Of a stretch of 8,215 nucleotides of DNA, positions 1 to 6,942 are shown piece after piece. This DNA comes from Planctomycetaceae bacterium. GTDB taxonomy: Bacteria > Planctomycetota > Planctomycetia > Pirellulales > Pirellulaceae. The notes below the pieces were generated by a model, which searched no databases, had not been told where the DNA came from, and saw nothing but the letters and a program-made list of their open reading frames with translations. Every line of letters starts with the position of its first letter. Positions within the stretch are counted from its first letter, which is position 1. Position numbers and translations under genes: made by a program. The DNA lies in NCBI GenBank assembly GCA_002702965.1, contig PADE01000107.1:14278-22492 (forward strand), written 5' to 3'.

Positions 1-30
1 CCCGACAACTGATTGTAGTAAAGTAGTCGG
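1..30 (-). terminator. possible hairpin downstream of the DUF1501 gene
   Basis: An imperfect inverted repeat lies about 42 bases after the DUF1501 stop codon. CCGAC at 2-6 pairs with GTCGG at 26-30, then after an A-A mismatch ACT at 8-10 pairs with AGT at 22-24, leaving an 11-base loop. On the minus strand any T-rich tail would fall outside the window, so an intrinsic terminator cannot be confirmed. The position suits the end of the PSD1-DUF1501 transcript, but the stem is weak. Confidence 0.22.
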
Positions 31-71
31 CGATCGTCTCCAAATGGGGCACCGGAATTATGTTTCTGTTG

Positions 72-1466
72 TCATGTGAGCAGCTCGTGCATCACACTCC
101 CGTGCACATCGGTGAGTCGGAAGTCGCGACCACCGTAGCGATAGGTGAGCCGTTCGTGGTCGAGCCCCAACAGGTGCAAAATCGTGGCGTGTAGGTCGTG
201 GATGTGGACTTTGTTCTCGACCGCGAAGAAACCGAAATCGTCGGTGGTACCGTAGGTCACTCCTCCCCGCACGCCGCCACCCGCCAGCCACATCGTAAAA
301 CCGTACGGATGGTGGTCGCGCCCTCCACCCTGCGCCGTCGGAGTGCGCCCGAATTCACCACCCCAGACGACCAATGTCTCGTCCAGCATGCCACGCGATT
401 TCAGATCGGTGAGCAGCGCCGCAACCGGTTGATCGGAAAGTAATGCCGGTTTTTGGTGGGCGCGGACATCGCCGTGGTCGTCCCACTTATTGTCGACATT
501 GGCGACAACGTAGCGCACACCGCGCTCGACCAACCGCCGCGCCAATAAGCACTGCCGACCGTAATCCACTGTTTTTTCGTGATCGAGACCGTACAGCCTA
601 TGCATCGCCTGACTCTCGCGCGCCAGATCGAATGCTTCGGGGGCCTGCGTTTGCATCCGAAAGGCCAATTCGTAGGCAGCGATGCGCGCGTCGAGCCGGC
701 GGTCGTGCTGGCGATTTCGTCGATGGAGTTCACTAATCCGTCGGATCGCGGCCAGTCTGGCAAACTGAATTTCTTTCGGTACTGGCATCGCCAGATTGTC
801 GATCGGTCGGTTGACGTCGGTGATCGATGTGCCCTCAAACGCGGTCGGAAGAAAGGACGAACCGTACGTCGGTTTACCCGGTAGATTGGTCTGCGAACCG
901 ATCGAAACGAAACCGGGGAGGCTGTCGGTCTCGCTGCCCAAACCGTAGAGGGTCCATGCGCCCACACTGGGCCGAGGAAGCACACCATCGCCGGTTGTCA
1001 ATTGGCGGATGGCACCACTGTGCTCGATCTGGTCGCAGCACATCGAACGAATCACGCAGATGTCGTCAGCGCAGTGGGTCAGATGGGGCAGCAGTTCACT
1101 GATCCAGATGCCTGCCTCTCCGTGTTGGCGAAACCGAAACGGTGACGGGCGGCAATCGGGAGTCGCGTCGCGCGTGATCCGTGGCAGTTGAATCGGAATC
1201 TGCTTGTAATCAGCTAGTTTCGGTTTGGGATCGAAAAGATCAACCTGCGATGGCCCTCCCCCCATAAACAGGAAGATAACGCTTTTGGCGCGGATTGGAT
1301 GATGCGGCCGCTTCGCAGCTAGTGGATTGGCGCCGCTGGCGGCGAAATCCTCCGCCAGTAATTTGTACAAGGGCAACAGCGGGAACCCCGCCGCCGCACC
1401 GCGCAGCATGTCGCGGCGACTGATCGACGGATTCAAACGATCGGTTGCTGGAACAAAGGAGGTCAT
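72..1466 (-). CDS. Tat-exported DUF1501 family protein (alkaline phosphatase superfamily)
   Basis: This 464-residue protein belongs to the DUF1501 family, exported proteins with the alkaline phosphatase/sulfatase fold whose substrate is not established. A twin-arginine signal SRRDML at residues 16-21 is followed by a short hydrophobic stretch (GAAAGFPLLPL), so folded export by Tat is expected. The core begins at SVIFLFMGGGPSQVDLFD (62-79). The C-terminal half carries NKWDDHGD (326-333), WGGEFGRTP (368-376) and GGRDHHP (381-387), the conserved Asp/Glu/His-rich motifs of the family and likely metal or active-site residues. ATG at 1466 was chosen over longer in-frame starts because those would overlap the upstream PSD1 gene, while this one leaves 16 bases after its stop and puts the Tat motif at the usual place. 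A GAGG overlaps the upstream stop, so translational coupling is likely. The length is normal and the frame is intact. The family call is firm; the biochemical function is unknown. Confidence 0.94.
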   Translation of the reverse strand: MTSFVPATDRLNPSISRRDMLRGAAAGFPLLPLYKLLAEDFAASGANPLAAKRPHHPIRAKSVIFLFMGGGPSQVDLFDPKPKLADYKQIPIQLPRITRDATPDCRPSPFRFRQHGEAGIWISELLPHLTHCADDICVIRSMCCDQIEHSGAIRQLTTGDGVLPRPSVGAWTLYGLGSETDSLPGFVSIGSQTNLPGKPTYGSSFLPTAFEGTSITDVNRPIDNLAMPVPKEIQFARLAAIRRISELHRRNRQHDRRLDARIAAYELAFRMQTQAPEAFDLARESQAMHRLYGLDHEKTVDYGRQCLLARRLVERGVRYVVANVDNKWDDHGDVRAHQKPALLSDQPVAALLTDLKSRGMLDETLVVWGGEFGRTPTAQGGGRDHHPYGFTMWLAGGGVRGGVTYGTTDDFGFFAVENKVHIHDLHATILHLLGLDHERLTYRYGGRDFRLTDVHGSVMHELLT

Positions 1467-1482
1467 CGATCCGAAGGTCGCC

Positions 1483-4044
1483 TCAATCGAGATAGAGGAA
1501 CTCGTTACTGCAAATGAGCGCCATGCAAAGGTCCTGCCAGGGGCCAGAATCAACGTCAACGTCAACGGTGCCAGCGGCGCGTAGTTGCTCTCGAGTTGCC
1601 CGCGCGTGTTGAATAATCTCGGACGCCAATTGCCACTCTTGCTCGGAAGCGGGGCGTCCAAAGAGTTGCAGATAAATACTCGTCAGGCGAGTGCGTCCCT
1701 GCTCCGATTTGAGAATCGCTTGATTCGCGACGGCGGCGGCGGTGGTCAGCGCGATCGGGTTGTTCAACATAAACAGTGCCTGTGTGGCCGACGTCGAATC
1801 CTCGCGACGGGGTACCACCAGGTCGGGATCAGCCCCATCGAACAAGCCCAGCATCGTTTGGGGTTTGTCTCGGCTGGTTTCGTCGTACAGTGCGCGGCCC
1901 GATTTTCGTGACCGTCCCGATTCGGTTCGGGCGATCAGGCCGCTGTGGCAGAGTAGAGTGTCCTTTAGCGCTTCTGCGTCGAGTCGCTTACGGTTCATGC
2001 GCCCGAACCGGCGGTTCTCCGGATCGCGTCGCAAATTGCCGGGCGATGGGATGCACGCCTGTTGATACGCGCGCGATGTCACGATCTCACGGATCAACGA
2101 TTTGAGGGACCAGCCGCCGGAGACCAAACGCACCGCCAAATAGTCGAGCAGTTCGGGGTGCGTGGGAGGGCGTCCGAGCTTTCCGAAGTTGCTGGGGGTG
2201 GTCACGATGCCGGCGCCGAACAGATGTTGCCAGATACGATTGGCCATCACGCGGGCGGTCAGCGGGTGGTTTGGCCGCGTCAACCAGCGCGCCAGTTCCA
2301 GCCGGCCGCTACCACTGATACGCGGACGTGTCGCGGCCTCGTTCGAGAGAAGCCGAGGAAAACCCCGCGGCACGGATCGACCCAGCGCTAAATGGTCGCC
2401 CCGGACGAACAGGGGTACATCTCCGGCCTGTTTGTGCCGAGTGCCGGGAACCGGGCCTTCCCGCATGACCATGCGCAGCGGGACGGCGTCGATTTCCCGC
2501 TGCAGCCGATCGCGATCGGGAACCAGTCTGGCGTGACGGTCCAGTTGTTCCGGATTGGGATCCCAGCCGTTCTGCTTCTGATCTTCGACCAGTTCGGACT
2601 CCCGCTTTCGCAGTTCTCGGACCCGCTTCTCGACCTCGGCCCGCTGATCGTCGCCAGGTGCCTCGCGCATTGTCTGAACCAACAGGTCACGGCGTACTGC
2701 CATCAGCTCGAGTGCCTGGCGGTGTTGTTTCTCGATCGCCGCAATCTCTGCACTCAATTTTTTTAGCCGTTGCTCGTTCGCCTCGAATGCACGCTGCGCA
2801 CTCTTCGTATGCAGCAGTCGCAGTTGGACACGGTCTCGAACCCACGCGCTCTTCCCCCGAAAGGTAAAAATGTGGCTGCTGTAGAAGATCCCGGCCAGCG
2901 CGTAATACTCGGTTTGTGTGATCGGATCGAATTTGTGGTCGTGACAGCGGGCGCAGGAAATGGTGAGTCCCAGAAAGGTGCGGCCCAGGACGTCTAGTTG
3001 TTCATCGACGAAGTCCGCAATCACCTTCTCGTGGTCGTTGCCCTCGACCAGATGCGCCAGGCCCCAGATTCCGGTTGCCGTCAAGCCGTCGACATCGATC
3101 TGTTCGGGATCCTCGGGCGACATCAAATCGCCGGCTACCTGCAATCGTACGAACTGGTCGTACGGCAAATCCTGATTGAACGAATCGACGACCCAGTCAC
3201 GATACAGCGCGATCGAGAACGTCCCGTTGTTGTTCGCAGCGCAGGTCGGGTCGTCCTCTGCGTACCGCACGTTGTCGAGCCAGTGTCGCGCCCACCGGAC
3301 GCCGAAGTCCGGCGAAGCGAGCAGCCGGTCCACAGCGTGATCGAAGGCCTCGGAAGTTTCGTCGGCCAGCAACGCAGCGATCTGTCGGGGTGTCGGCGGC
3401 AACCCGAGCAGGTCGTACGAGGCGCGTCGGAGGAGCGTTCGCTTATCAGCGGTAGGCGCCGGACGCATTCCGTTGGATTCCAGGTTTGCCAGCACGAGAC
3501 GATCGATGGCGCCGCGTGGCCAGTCGGCGTCGTCCACCGCGGGCGGTGTCGGCCGTTTCGGCGGTTGGAATGCCCACGACTTGCGCGCTGCTTTCACGTC
3601 GAGCACGTGGGCTGAGACCGCCTTGCCCCCGCCGCGCGGATCGGGTGCACCCATCTCGATCCACTTCACGAAGTTCTCGATCACGCCTTCTGGCAGTTTG
3701 CCTTTGGGGGGCATTTTGAAGGAGTCGTGTCGCAGCGCCGAAATCAACAGACTGTCATCCGGCTTCCCGGGCACCACGGCCGGTCCACTTTCGCCTCCTG
3801 CGCGACTTGCCTCCCGAGTGTCCAACCGCAGTTTTCCTTGCAATTTGTTGTTGCTCGCCGCGGTCGTTGAATGGCACGCATAGCAATGCTCGACCAGCAC
3901 CGGTCGGATCTTCTGTTCGAAGAACTCGTTCGGGTCATCGGCACGTAGCGAAATCGGGGTGAAGCCGACGTACAGCACGGCCCAACCTACCCCCATGGGT
4001 CGGAATCTGAATCGCGTCGTACTGAAACGGATTGAATCGGACAC
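1483..4044 (-). CDS. PSCyt1-DUF1549-DUF1553 (PSD1) planctomycete cytochrome-like protein
   Basis: This is an 853-residue multidomain envelope protein. Residues 1-35 look like a Sec signal peptide (Arg-rich start, hydrophobic 18-30, cleavage near LRA-DD). PSCyt1 covers about 40-135: CYACH at 54-58 is a c-type heme-binding motif, and MPPKG (111-115) offers a possible axial Met. DUF1549 covers about 175-390, with LLASPDFGVRWARHWLD (241-257) and a second CxxCH, CARCHDHKFDP (364-374). A charged, probably coiled-coil linker spans about 415-520. DUF1553 covers about 575-853, with ANRIWQHLFG (601-610), EIVTSRAYQQ (653-662) and the terminal SNEFLYLD. A TCAACG triplet repeat at 1550-1567 encodes VDVDVD in a loop near the C-terminus. 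The start is GTG at 4044, with a weak GAGAAAG upstream; ATG at 3996 (residue 17) would shorten the signal peptide and has no visible SD. The gene is first in an operon with DUF1501. An electron-transfer or heme role is inferred only from the CxxCH motifs. Confidence 0.95.
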   Translation of the reverse strand: MSDSIRFSTTRFRFRPMGVGWAVLYVGFTPISLRADDPNEFFEQKIRPVLVEHCYACHSTTAASNNKLQGKLRLDTREASRAGGESGPAVVPGKPDDSLLISALRHDSFKMPPKGKLPEGVIENFVKWIEMGAPDPRGGGKAVSAHVLDVKAARKSWAFQPPKRPTPPAVDDADWPRGAIDRLVLANLESNGMRPAPTADKRTLLRRASYDLLGLPPTPRQIAALLADETSEAFDHAVDRLLASPDFGVRWARHWLDNVRYAEDDPTCAANNNGTFSIALYRDWVVDSFNQDLPYDQFVRLQVAGDLMSPEDPEQIDVDGLTATGIWGLAHLVEGNDHEKVIADFVDEQLDVLGRTFLGLTISCARCHDHKFDPITQTEYYALAGIFYSSHIFTFRGKSAWVRDRVQLRLLHTKSAQRAFEANEQRLKKLSAEIAAIEKQHRQALELMAVRRDLLVQTMREAPGDDQRAEVEKRVRELRKRESELVEDQKQNGWDPNPEQLDRHARLVPDRDRLQREIDAVPLRMVMREGPVPGTRHKQAGDVPLFVRGDHLALGRSVPRGFPRLLSNEAATRPRISGSGRLELARWLTRPNHPLTARVMANRIWQHLFGAGIVTTPSNFGKLGRPPTHPELLDYLAVRLVSGGWSLKSLIREIVTSRAYQQACIPSPGNLRRDPENRRFGRMNRKRLDAEALKDTLLCHSGLIARTESGRSRKSGRALYDETSRDKPQTMLGLFDGADPDLVVPRREDSTSATQALFMLNNPIALTTAAAVANQAILKSEQGRTRLTSIYLQLFGRPASEQEWQLASEIIQHARATREQLRAAGTVDVDVDSGPWQDLCMALICSNEFLYLD
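1550..1567. repeat. triple TCAACG hexamer inside the PSD1 gene
   Basis: Three perfect tandem copies of TCAACG lie in the PSD1 coding region and encode Val-Asp three times (VDVDVD, residues 827-832), just before the conserved C-terminal block. Since the unit is six bases, copy-number change would keep the frame. It is probably a tolerated loop insertion with no special role. Confidence 0.6.
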
Positions 4045-4560
4045 GGGACGACTTTCTCGAGTGCATCACAGCCGCGCGCCCGAGCAGCGGCGACTGAAGT
4101 TGCGTCGGTGTTCGAGCATCGCCCGGCTCGAGACGATGCCCGAGACAAGCCCACTTGTGTCGGCGGGTCGGTTTTCGAAGCCAACGCGCTGTAGTACGAG
4201 GGCCGATCGCGGAGACCCACACATCGCGTATCCGTTACCTGACCGGCGACGCACGGGTCTCTATTGTAGCCGCCGCGACGGCGAATACTCATAGGAGGAG
4301 TGACGGCAGTTGGGTCGGATGGAACCAAGACATCTGCCGCGACCCCATCGCCTGAGTACTGGCTCGGACCAGTTTGAGCGCGTTGGCACGTTCACAACAG
4401 GGCTGCCGGCCGCTTCTCCGATCGGGTTGGTCCTGGACGTGGAACGTGCCGATGGCGCGTTGGTTGCATCAGAGACCGCGCGGGCCATACAGCGACCCGG
4501 GTGTCGGAACAGCGAGTGGTTTGTCGAGACGTTGCGATGCGCGCCGGCCGCGCCGGGGCG
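4045..4560. other. intergenic region upstream of the PSD1-DUF1501 operon
   Basis: This 516-base gap lies between the end of the EEP gene and the start of the PSD1 gene, both on the minus strand, so the promoter of the PSD1-DUF1501 operon should be here. I could not identify a convincing -35/-10 pair. Local structures are a 5-bp hairpin with triloop at 4271-4283 (CGCCG-CGA-CGGCG) and a G/C-only hairpin at 4544-4556 just after the EEP stop. A strong AGGAGGAG on the plus strand at 4293-4300 precedes a doubtful small ORF, listed separately. The remaining open frames here look random. Confidence 0.6.
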
Positions 4561-4564
4561 CTAA
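4310..4564 (+). CDS. doubtful small ORF with a strong SD sequence
   Basis: This open frame of 84 codons starts at TTG (4310) or ATG (4319) and ends with TAA at 4562-4564, overlapping the EEP stop tail to tail. In its favour, AGGAGGAG at 4293-4300 is the best SD-like match in the window and lies 9 bases before the TTG, and the third codon positions are GC-rich like those of the neighbours. Against it, the start codon is rare, no family or domain is recognised, no signal peptide or membrane segment is visible, and composition is rich in Arg, Pro and Ala as expected for a chance frame in GC-rich DNA. The product, if any, is unknown. Confidence 0.18.
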   Translation: MGRMEPRHLPRPHRLSTGSDQFERVGTFTTGLPAASPIGLVLDVERADGALVASETARAIQRPGCRNSEWFVETLRCAPAAPGR

Positions 4565-5745
4565 GGGATCTCGACCTTGATCCAGACCATGCGATGGTCG
4601 CTGTCGGTGATCAAGCGATGATCCTCGCTCGCTTGCGGGGGCCAAAAAACCCGGCTTTCGCGCAAATAAATCCGGCGGTCGGGAAGCACGTAGTCGACCC
4701 GCATGTTCGCAGAGCGGAAACTGGCCGTATCGCGGTCAGGCTTGCCGGCATCGTCCATTTTCGCTTCGACCGCCCCGTGGCTAATGGGAAGCGGGTCCTG
4801 CAGGCGAGAATGACTCAAGAGCGAATCGATGACCCGCTGATCTCCGTCACCGTCGGCGGGATCCGCGTTCAAATCTCCCATCACGACAACGAGGTCGTTG
4901 AGGTCGACCCCGCCACGCTTGCCCGCATCGTCGACGATGTACTGGGCCTGCTTTCCCTCTTCCCCGGCGAGATAGTCGATCCAGAACTTGATTTCATCGT
5001 GGTTACGACATCCGTTGCGGTCTTCCTTTCCGTCGAACACCGGTGGCGTCGGATGGCTCACGAGGATGTGGATCGGCCGTCCGATGACCATCACGGGTAC
5101 ATCGACATGGTTTTTGCTCGACAGTCGCAAGCGGTTCCACGTGGCGTCGTCGTGATAGGGCTTCTTGGTCTCGGGATCGAATGGGCGCTTGGCAGCGGGC
5201 AGATCTTTCCAGAGGAAGTTTTGGAATGTGCGGACCCCATCCTCGATGATGCGGTATCGACTAAAGACGGCCATCGCGTACTGTCCGGGGTATTTACCGT
5301 ACCCCCAGGCGTCGGCCGCTTCGCCCGTCTTGCCGTTGTGGTCCAAGTCGAGCCCGCTGTCGATACCCGTATTACTCGGAATCGAATAGACGTACGGGTA
5401 TTCGATTGGGAAGCGGTCGCCCTGCGGCTTGGCAAAGAATTTTTCCGCCAACAGTTTTGCGGTATTGCCGTCTGCGTCGTAGTCGAGCTCATTGATCAAC
5501 AACACGTCGGGCCGAATCGTCTGAACGATTGCGGCAACTTTTTCAGCTTGGTCGTCGGCGCCGTCGGCCAGTCGCTCACGGATCTCACCGGCCACCTTGC
5601 CGAACAGAGATGCGTTGTAGGTCGCGAATCGCAGGCGCGGTTGGCCGCTGGCCGCAATCGGAGTCAGGCAACAACCGACAACCGCTGCGGTGAACAGCAG
5701 AAGTGAATGCGGGGGGCGGCTCGATTGCATGCGACGCGATTGCAT
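4561..5745 (-). CDS. exported endonuclease/exonuclease/phosphatase family protein
   Basis: This protein of about 394 residues has the EEP (DNase I-like, Mg-dependent phosphodiesterase) fold. Numbered from ATG 5745, the catalytic signatures are Asn44 in ATYNASL, Glu86 in LLINELD, His231 in LVSHPTPP, Asp291 and Asn293 in VMGDLNADP, Asp351 in RVDYVLP, and Asp383-His384 in DSDHRMVW. All the expected core residues are present, so it should be active. The substrate (nucleic acid, phosphorylated sugar or lipid) cannot be told. GLDLDHNGKTGE near 132 resembles a calcium-binding DxDxNG loop. The N-terminus is a signal peptide; VVGC with Cys25 fits a loose lipobox, so it may be a lipoprotein, otherwise cleavage near AASG is likely. 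The start is uncertain: TTG 5763, ATG 5745 and ATG 5730 are in frame, none with a good SD; 5745 is preferred as the first ATG. It stands alone, divergent from the cupin gene. Confidence 0.92.
   Translation of the reverse strand: MQSRRMQSSRPPHSLLLFTAAVVGCCLTPIAASGQPRLRFATYNASLFGKVAGEIRERLADGADDQAEKVAAIVQTIRPDVLLINELDYDADGNTAKLLAEKFFAKPQGDRFPIEYPYVYSIPSNTGIDSGLDLDHNGKTGEAADAWGYGKYPGQYAMAVFSRYRIIEDGVRTFQNFLWKDLPAAKRPFDPETKKPYHDDATWNRLRLSSKNHVDVPVMVIGRPIHILVSHPTPPVFDGKEDRNGCRNHDEIKFWIDYLAGEEGKQAQYIVDDAGKRGGVDLNDLVVVMGDLNADPADGDGDQRVIDSLLSHSRLQDPLPISHGAVEAKMDDAGKPDRDTASFRSANMRVDYVLPDRRIYLRESRVFWPPQASEDHRLITDSDHRMVWIKVEIP
5716..5745 (-). repeat. 15-bp duplication at the start of the EEP gene
   Basis: Two adjacent 15-base units, ATGCAATCGCGTCGC and ATGCAATCGAGCCGC on the minus strand, match at 13 of 15 positions. 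They encode MQSRR followed by MQSSR, so the gene has two equivalent in-frame start codons 15 bases apart. This is most simply read as a small tandem duplication. Confidence 0.7.
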
Positions 5746-6150
5746 AGCACGGTACCCAATCAATCCGAATGGATGGGTCTTGGAGATAAGGAGACTGGCT
5801 GGAACGCAGCGTGGTTGGTTTCATCGTAAATCAACTTCACCGCAGACGCGAGCCACCGGTGGTGGTCTGAGAAGATGCCGATGGTGGCGGACCCGAGTCG
5901 GGACCAGGATGTCGGCGCGCGGTCCGCACCACGGCGGATGTCGAACATTTCGAAAATCAAGTAATCTAACGGGATCGAACTCGGGGAGTCCCACACAATC
6001 AGACGTGGATGTGTGCGTTGGTGATCGCCGGAGGGCCGTCGGTCGGCACCATCTCACGGGTGCATGACAGCTGCGAGACCGATGGTGGCGAAGACCGACC
6101 GCGGTTTGTGTGGTTGCTCCATATCGCCCATGAATCATAAGGAACCGAAC
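5746..6150. other. divergent intergenic region between the EEP and cupin genes
   Basis: About 400 bases separate the divergently oriented EEP and cupin genes, so both promoters should lie here. I see no clear consensus promoter. An 8-bp palindrome TTTCGAAA at 5948-5955 sits in the most AT-rich part of the gap (about 5940-5970), which is a reasonable place for a promoter or operator, but that is only inference. Frames open across the region lack recognisable protein features. Confidence 0.55.
6139..6144 (+). promoter_or_regulatory. SD sequence that decides the cupin start
   Basis: AAGGAA lies six bases before GTG 6151 and is located inside the reading frame that would begin at ATG 6130. ATG 6130 itself has no SD-like sequence upstream. 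This favours GTG 6151 as the start. Confidence 0.55.
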
Positions 6151-6519
6151 GTGGCGCCAACTGTTGTTAACCTGTCCAATAAACTGGATTTGTTTACCGA
6201 ACGGTGGTCGCCCAAGGTGATCGCCCAGGTCGATGACTTTCAATTCAAGCTCGCCAAGCTCGAAGGGGAGTTTGTGTGGCACAGCCATCCGGAGACGGAC
6301 GAGGTCTTCATCGTGCTCGCGGGCCAGCTGCGCATCGATTTTCGCGACGAACCGGTAACACTACAAACGGGTGAAATGTTAGTGGTGCCGGCCGGTGTTG
6401 AGCACAAACCGGTTGCCGAGTCGGCATGCCACGTGATGCTTCTGGTGCGCGAGGGCACGGTCAACACGGGCAATGCTCCAGAGAACCAACTGACGACCGA
6501 TTCCAGCCAGTGGATTTAG
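6151..6519 (+). CDS. small single-domain cupin protein
   Basis: This 122-residue protein is a cupin_2-type single beta-barrel. Motif 1 is GEFVWHSHPETDEVFIVLAG (residues 39-58), giving His44, His46 and Glu51 as metal ligands; motif 2 is GEMLVVPAGVEH (74-85), giving the fourth ligand His85. The usual Asn at the end of motif 2 is replaced by Ala. It starts with VVNLSNKLDLF and contains ERWSPKVIAQVDDFQFKLAKL, a pattern shared by a broad group of short bacterial cupins of unknown substrate. No signal peptide is seen, so it is cytoplasmic. GTG 6151 is preferred for its AAGGAA; ATG 6130 would add seven residues (MNHKEPN), and a still longer frame opens at 6064. It appears monocistronic, with large gaps on both sides. 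A metal-bound barrel for a small ligand or a small-molecule reaction is inferred; no reaction can be assigned. Confidence 0.9.
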   Translation: MAPTVVNLSNKLDLFTERWSPKVIAQVDDFQFKLAKLEGEFVWHSHPETDEVFIVLAGQLRIDFRDEPVTLQTGEMLVVPAGVEHKPVAESACHVMLLVREGTVNTGNAPENQLTTDSSQWI

Positions 6520-6942
6520 GATCATCGTTTGTAGGTTCGCAGCGCGCCTGCCTTCGACCGCCGGTGAAGTTGCCAATCCGCTGCGCAGGGGCGGGGCCGG
6601 TCTGCAACGATCGGTGGTTTTCGAATCTCTCTGATTGAGTGTTGATGCGGCGGCCGGTTTCTCATGGTGCCGCCGTCTGGCCCCGAGAATCGACTGGTAG
6701 GGCAACGTTTGAACAGCCCTGCGGGTGTTCAGACAAGAGTAGGGTTGGAGCGGATTCATCAGAATACCGACACGCTACTCCCGATCGACAGAGAACACCG
6801 TACCGACGGCGACGCCTGATCTTGACGCGTCTTTCGTGCCATATTGGTGTTCTACCCCACGGCGCGGATTTGTTGAGTTGCCGTCGGGCCTATGTTAGAA
6901 CCCTGCGCGATCGCGACGCTACATAAGCCCGAAAGGAACCCC
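6520..6942. other. intergenic region between the cupin and secreted-protein genes
   Basis: This is 423 bases without a convincing gene. It should contain the end of the cupin transcript and the promoter of the next gene. TTGACG at 6822-6827 resembles a -35 element, but no -10 box is found at a proper distance (CATATT follows after only about 12 bases). A 10-bp palindrome CGCGATCGCG at 6906-6915 lies about 30 bases before the start codon and could be an operator or chance in GC-rich DNA. No terminator with a T tract was seen. Confidence 0.5.
6932..6938 (+). promoter_or_regulatory. SD sequence of the secreted-protein gene
   Basis: AAAGGAA ends four bases before ATG 6943. It is a good SD at normal spacing and favours this ATG over the in-frame ATG at 6892, which would place the SD inside the coding region. 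Confidence 0.7.

Noticed and set aside
1467..1661. Longer N-terminus for the DUF1501 protein, starting at 1661
   Set aside because: It would overlap the PSD1 gene by 179 bases and place the Tat motif about 80 residues from the start.
2998..3615. 205-codon plus-strand frame within the PSD1 gene
   Set aside because: It is a mirror frame of the DUF1549 coding region, with Arg/Val-rich translation typical of antisense frames in GC-rich genes.
4544..4556. G/C-only hairpin (CCGGC-CGC-GCCGG) right after the EEP stop as a terminator
   Set aside because: The stem is only 5 bp with a triloop, no T tract follows on the minus strand, and such words are frequent in GC-rich sequence.
4501..5706. 401-codon plus-strand frame opposite the EEP gene
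   Set aside because: The minus frame contains every EEP catalytic motif; the plus frame is its long antisense shadow with no recognisable domain.
6822..6852. TTGACG as a -35 promoter element for the secreted-protein gene
   Set aside because: No -10 hexamer stands at 16-18 bases; the best AT-rich hexamer is only about 12 bases away.
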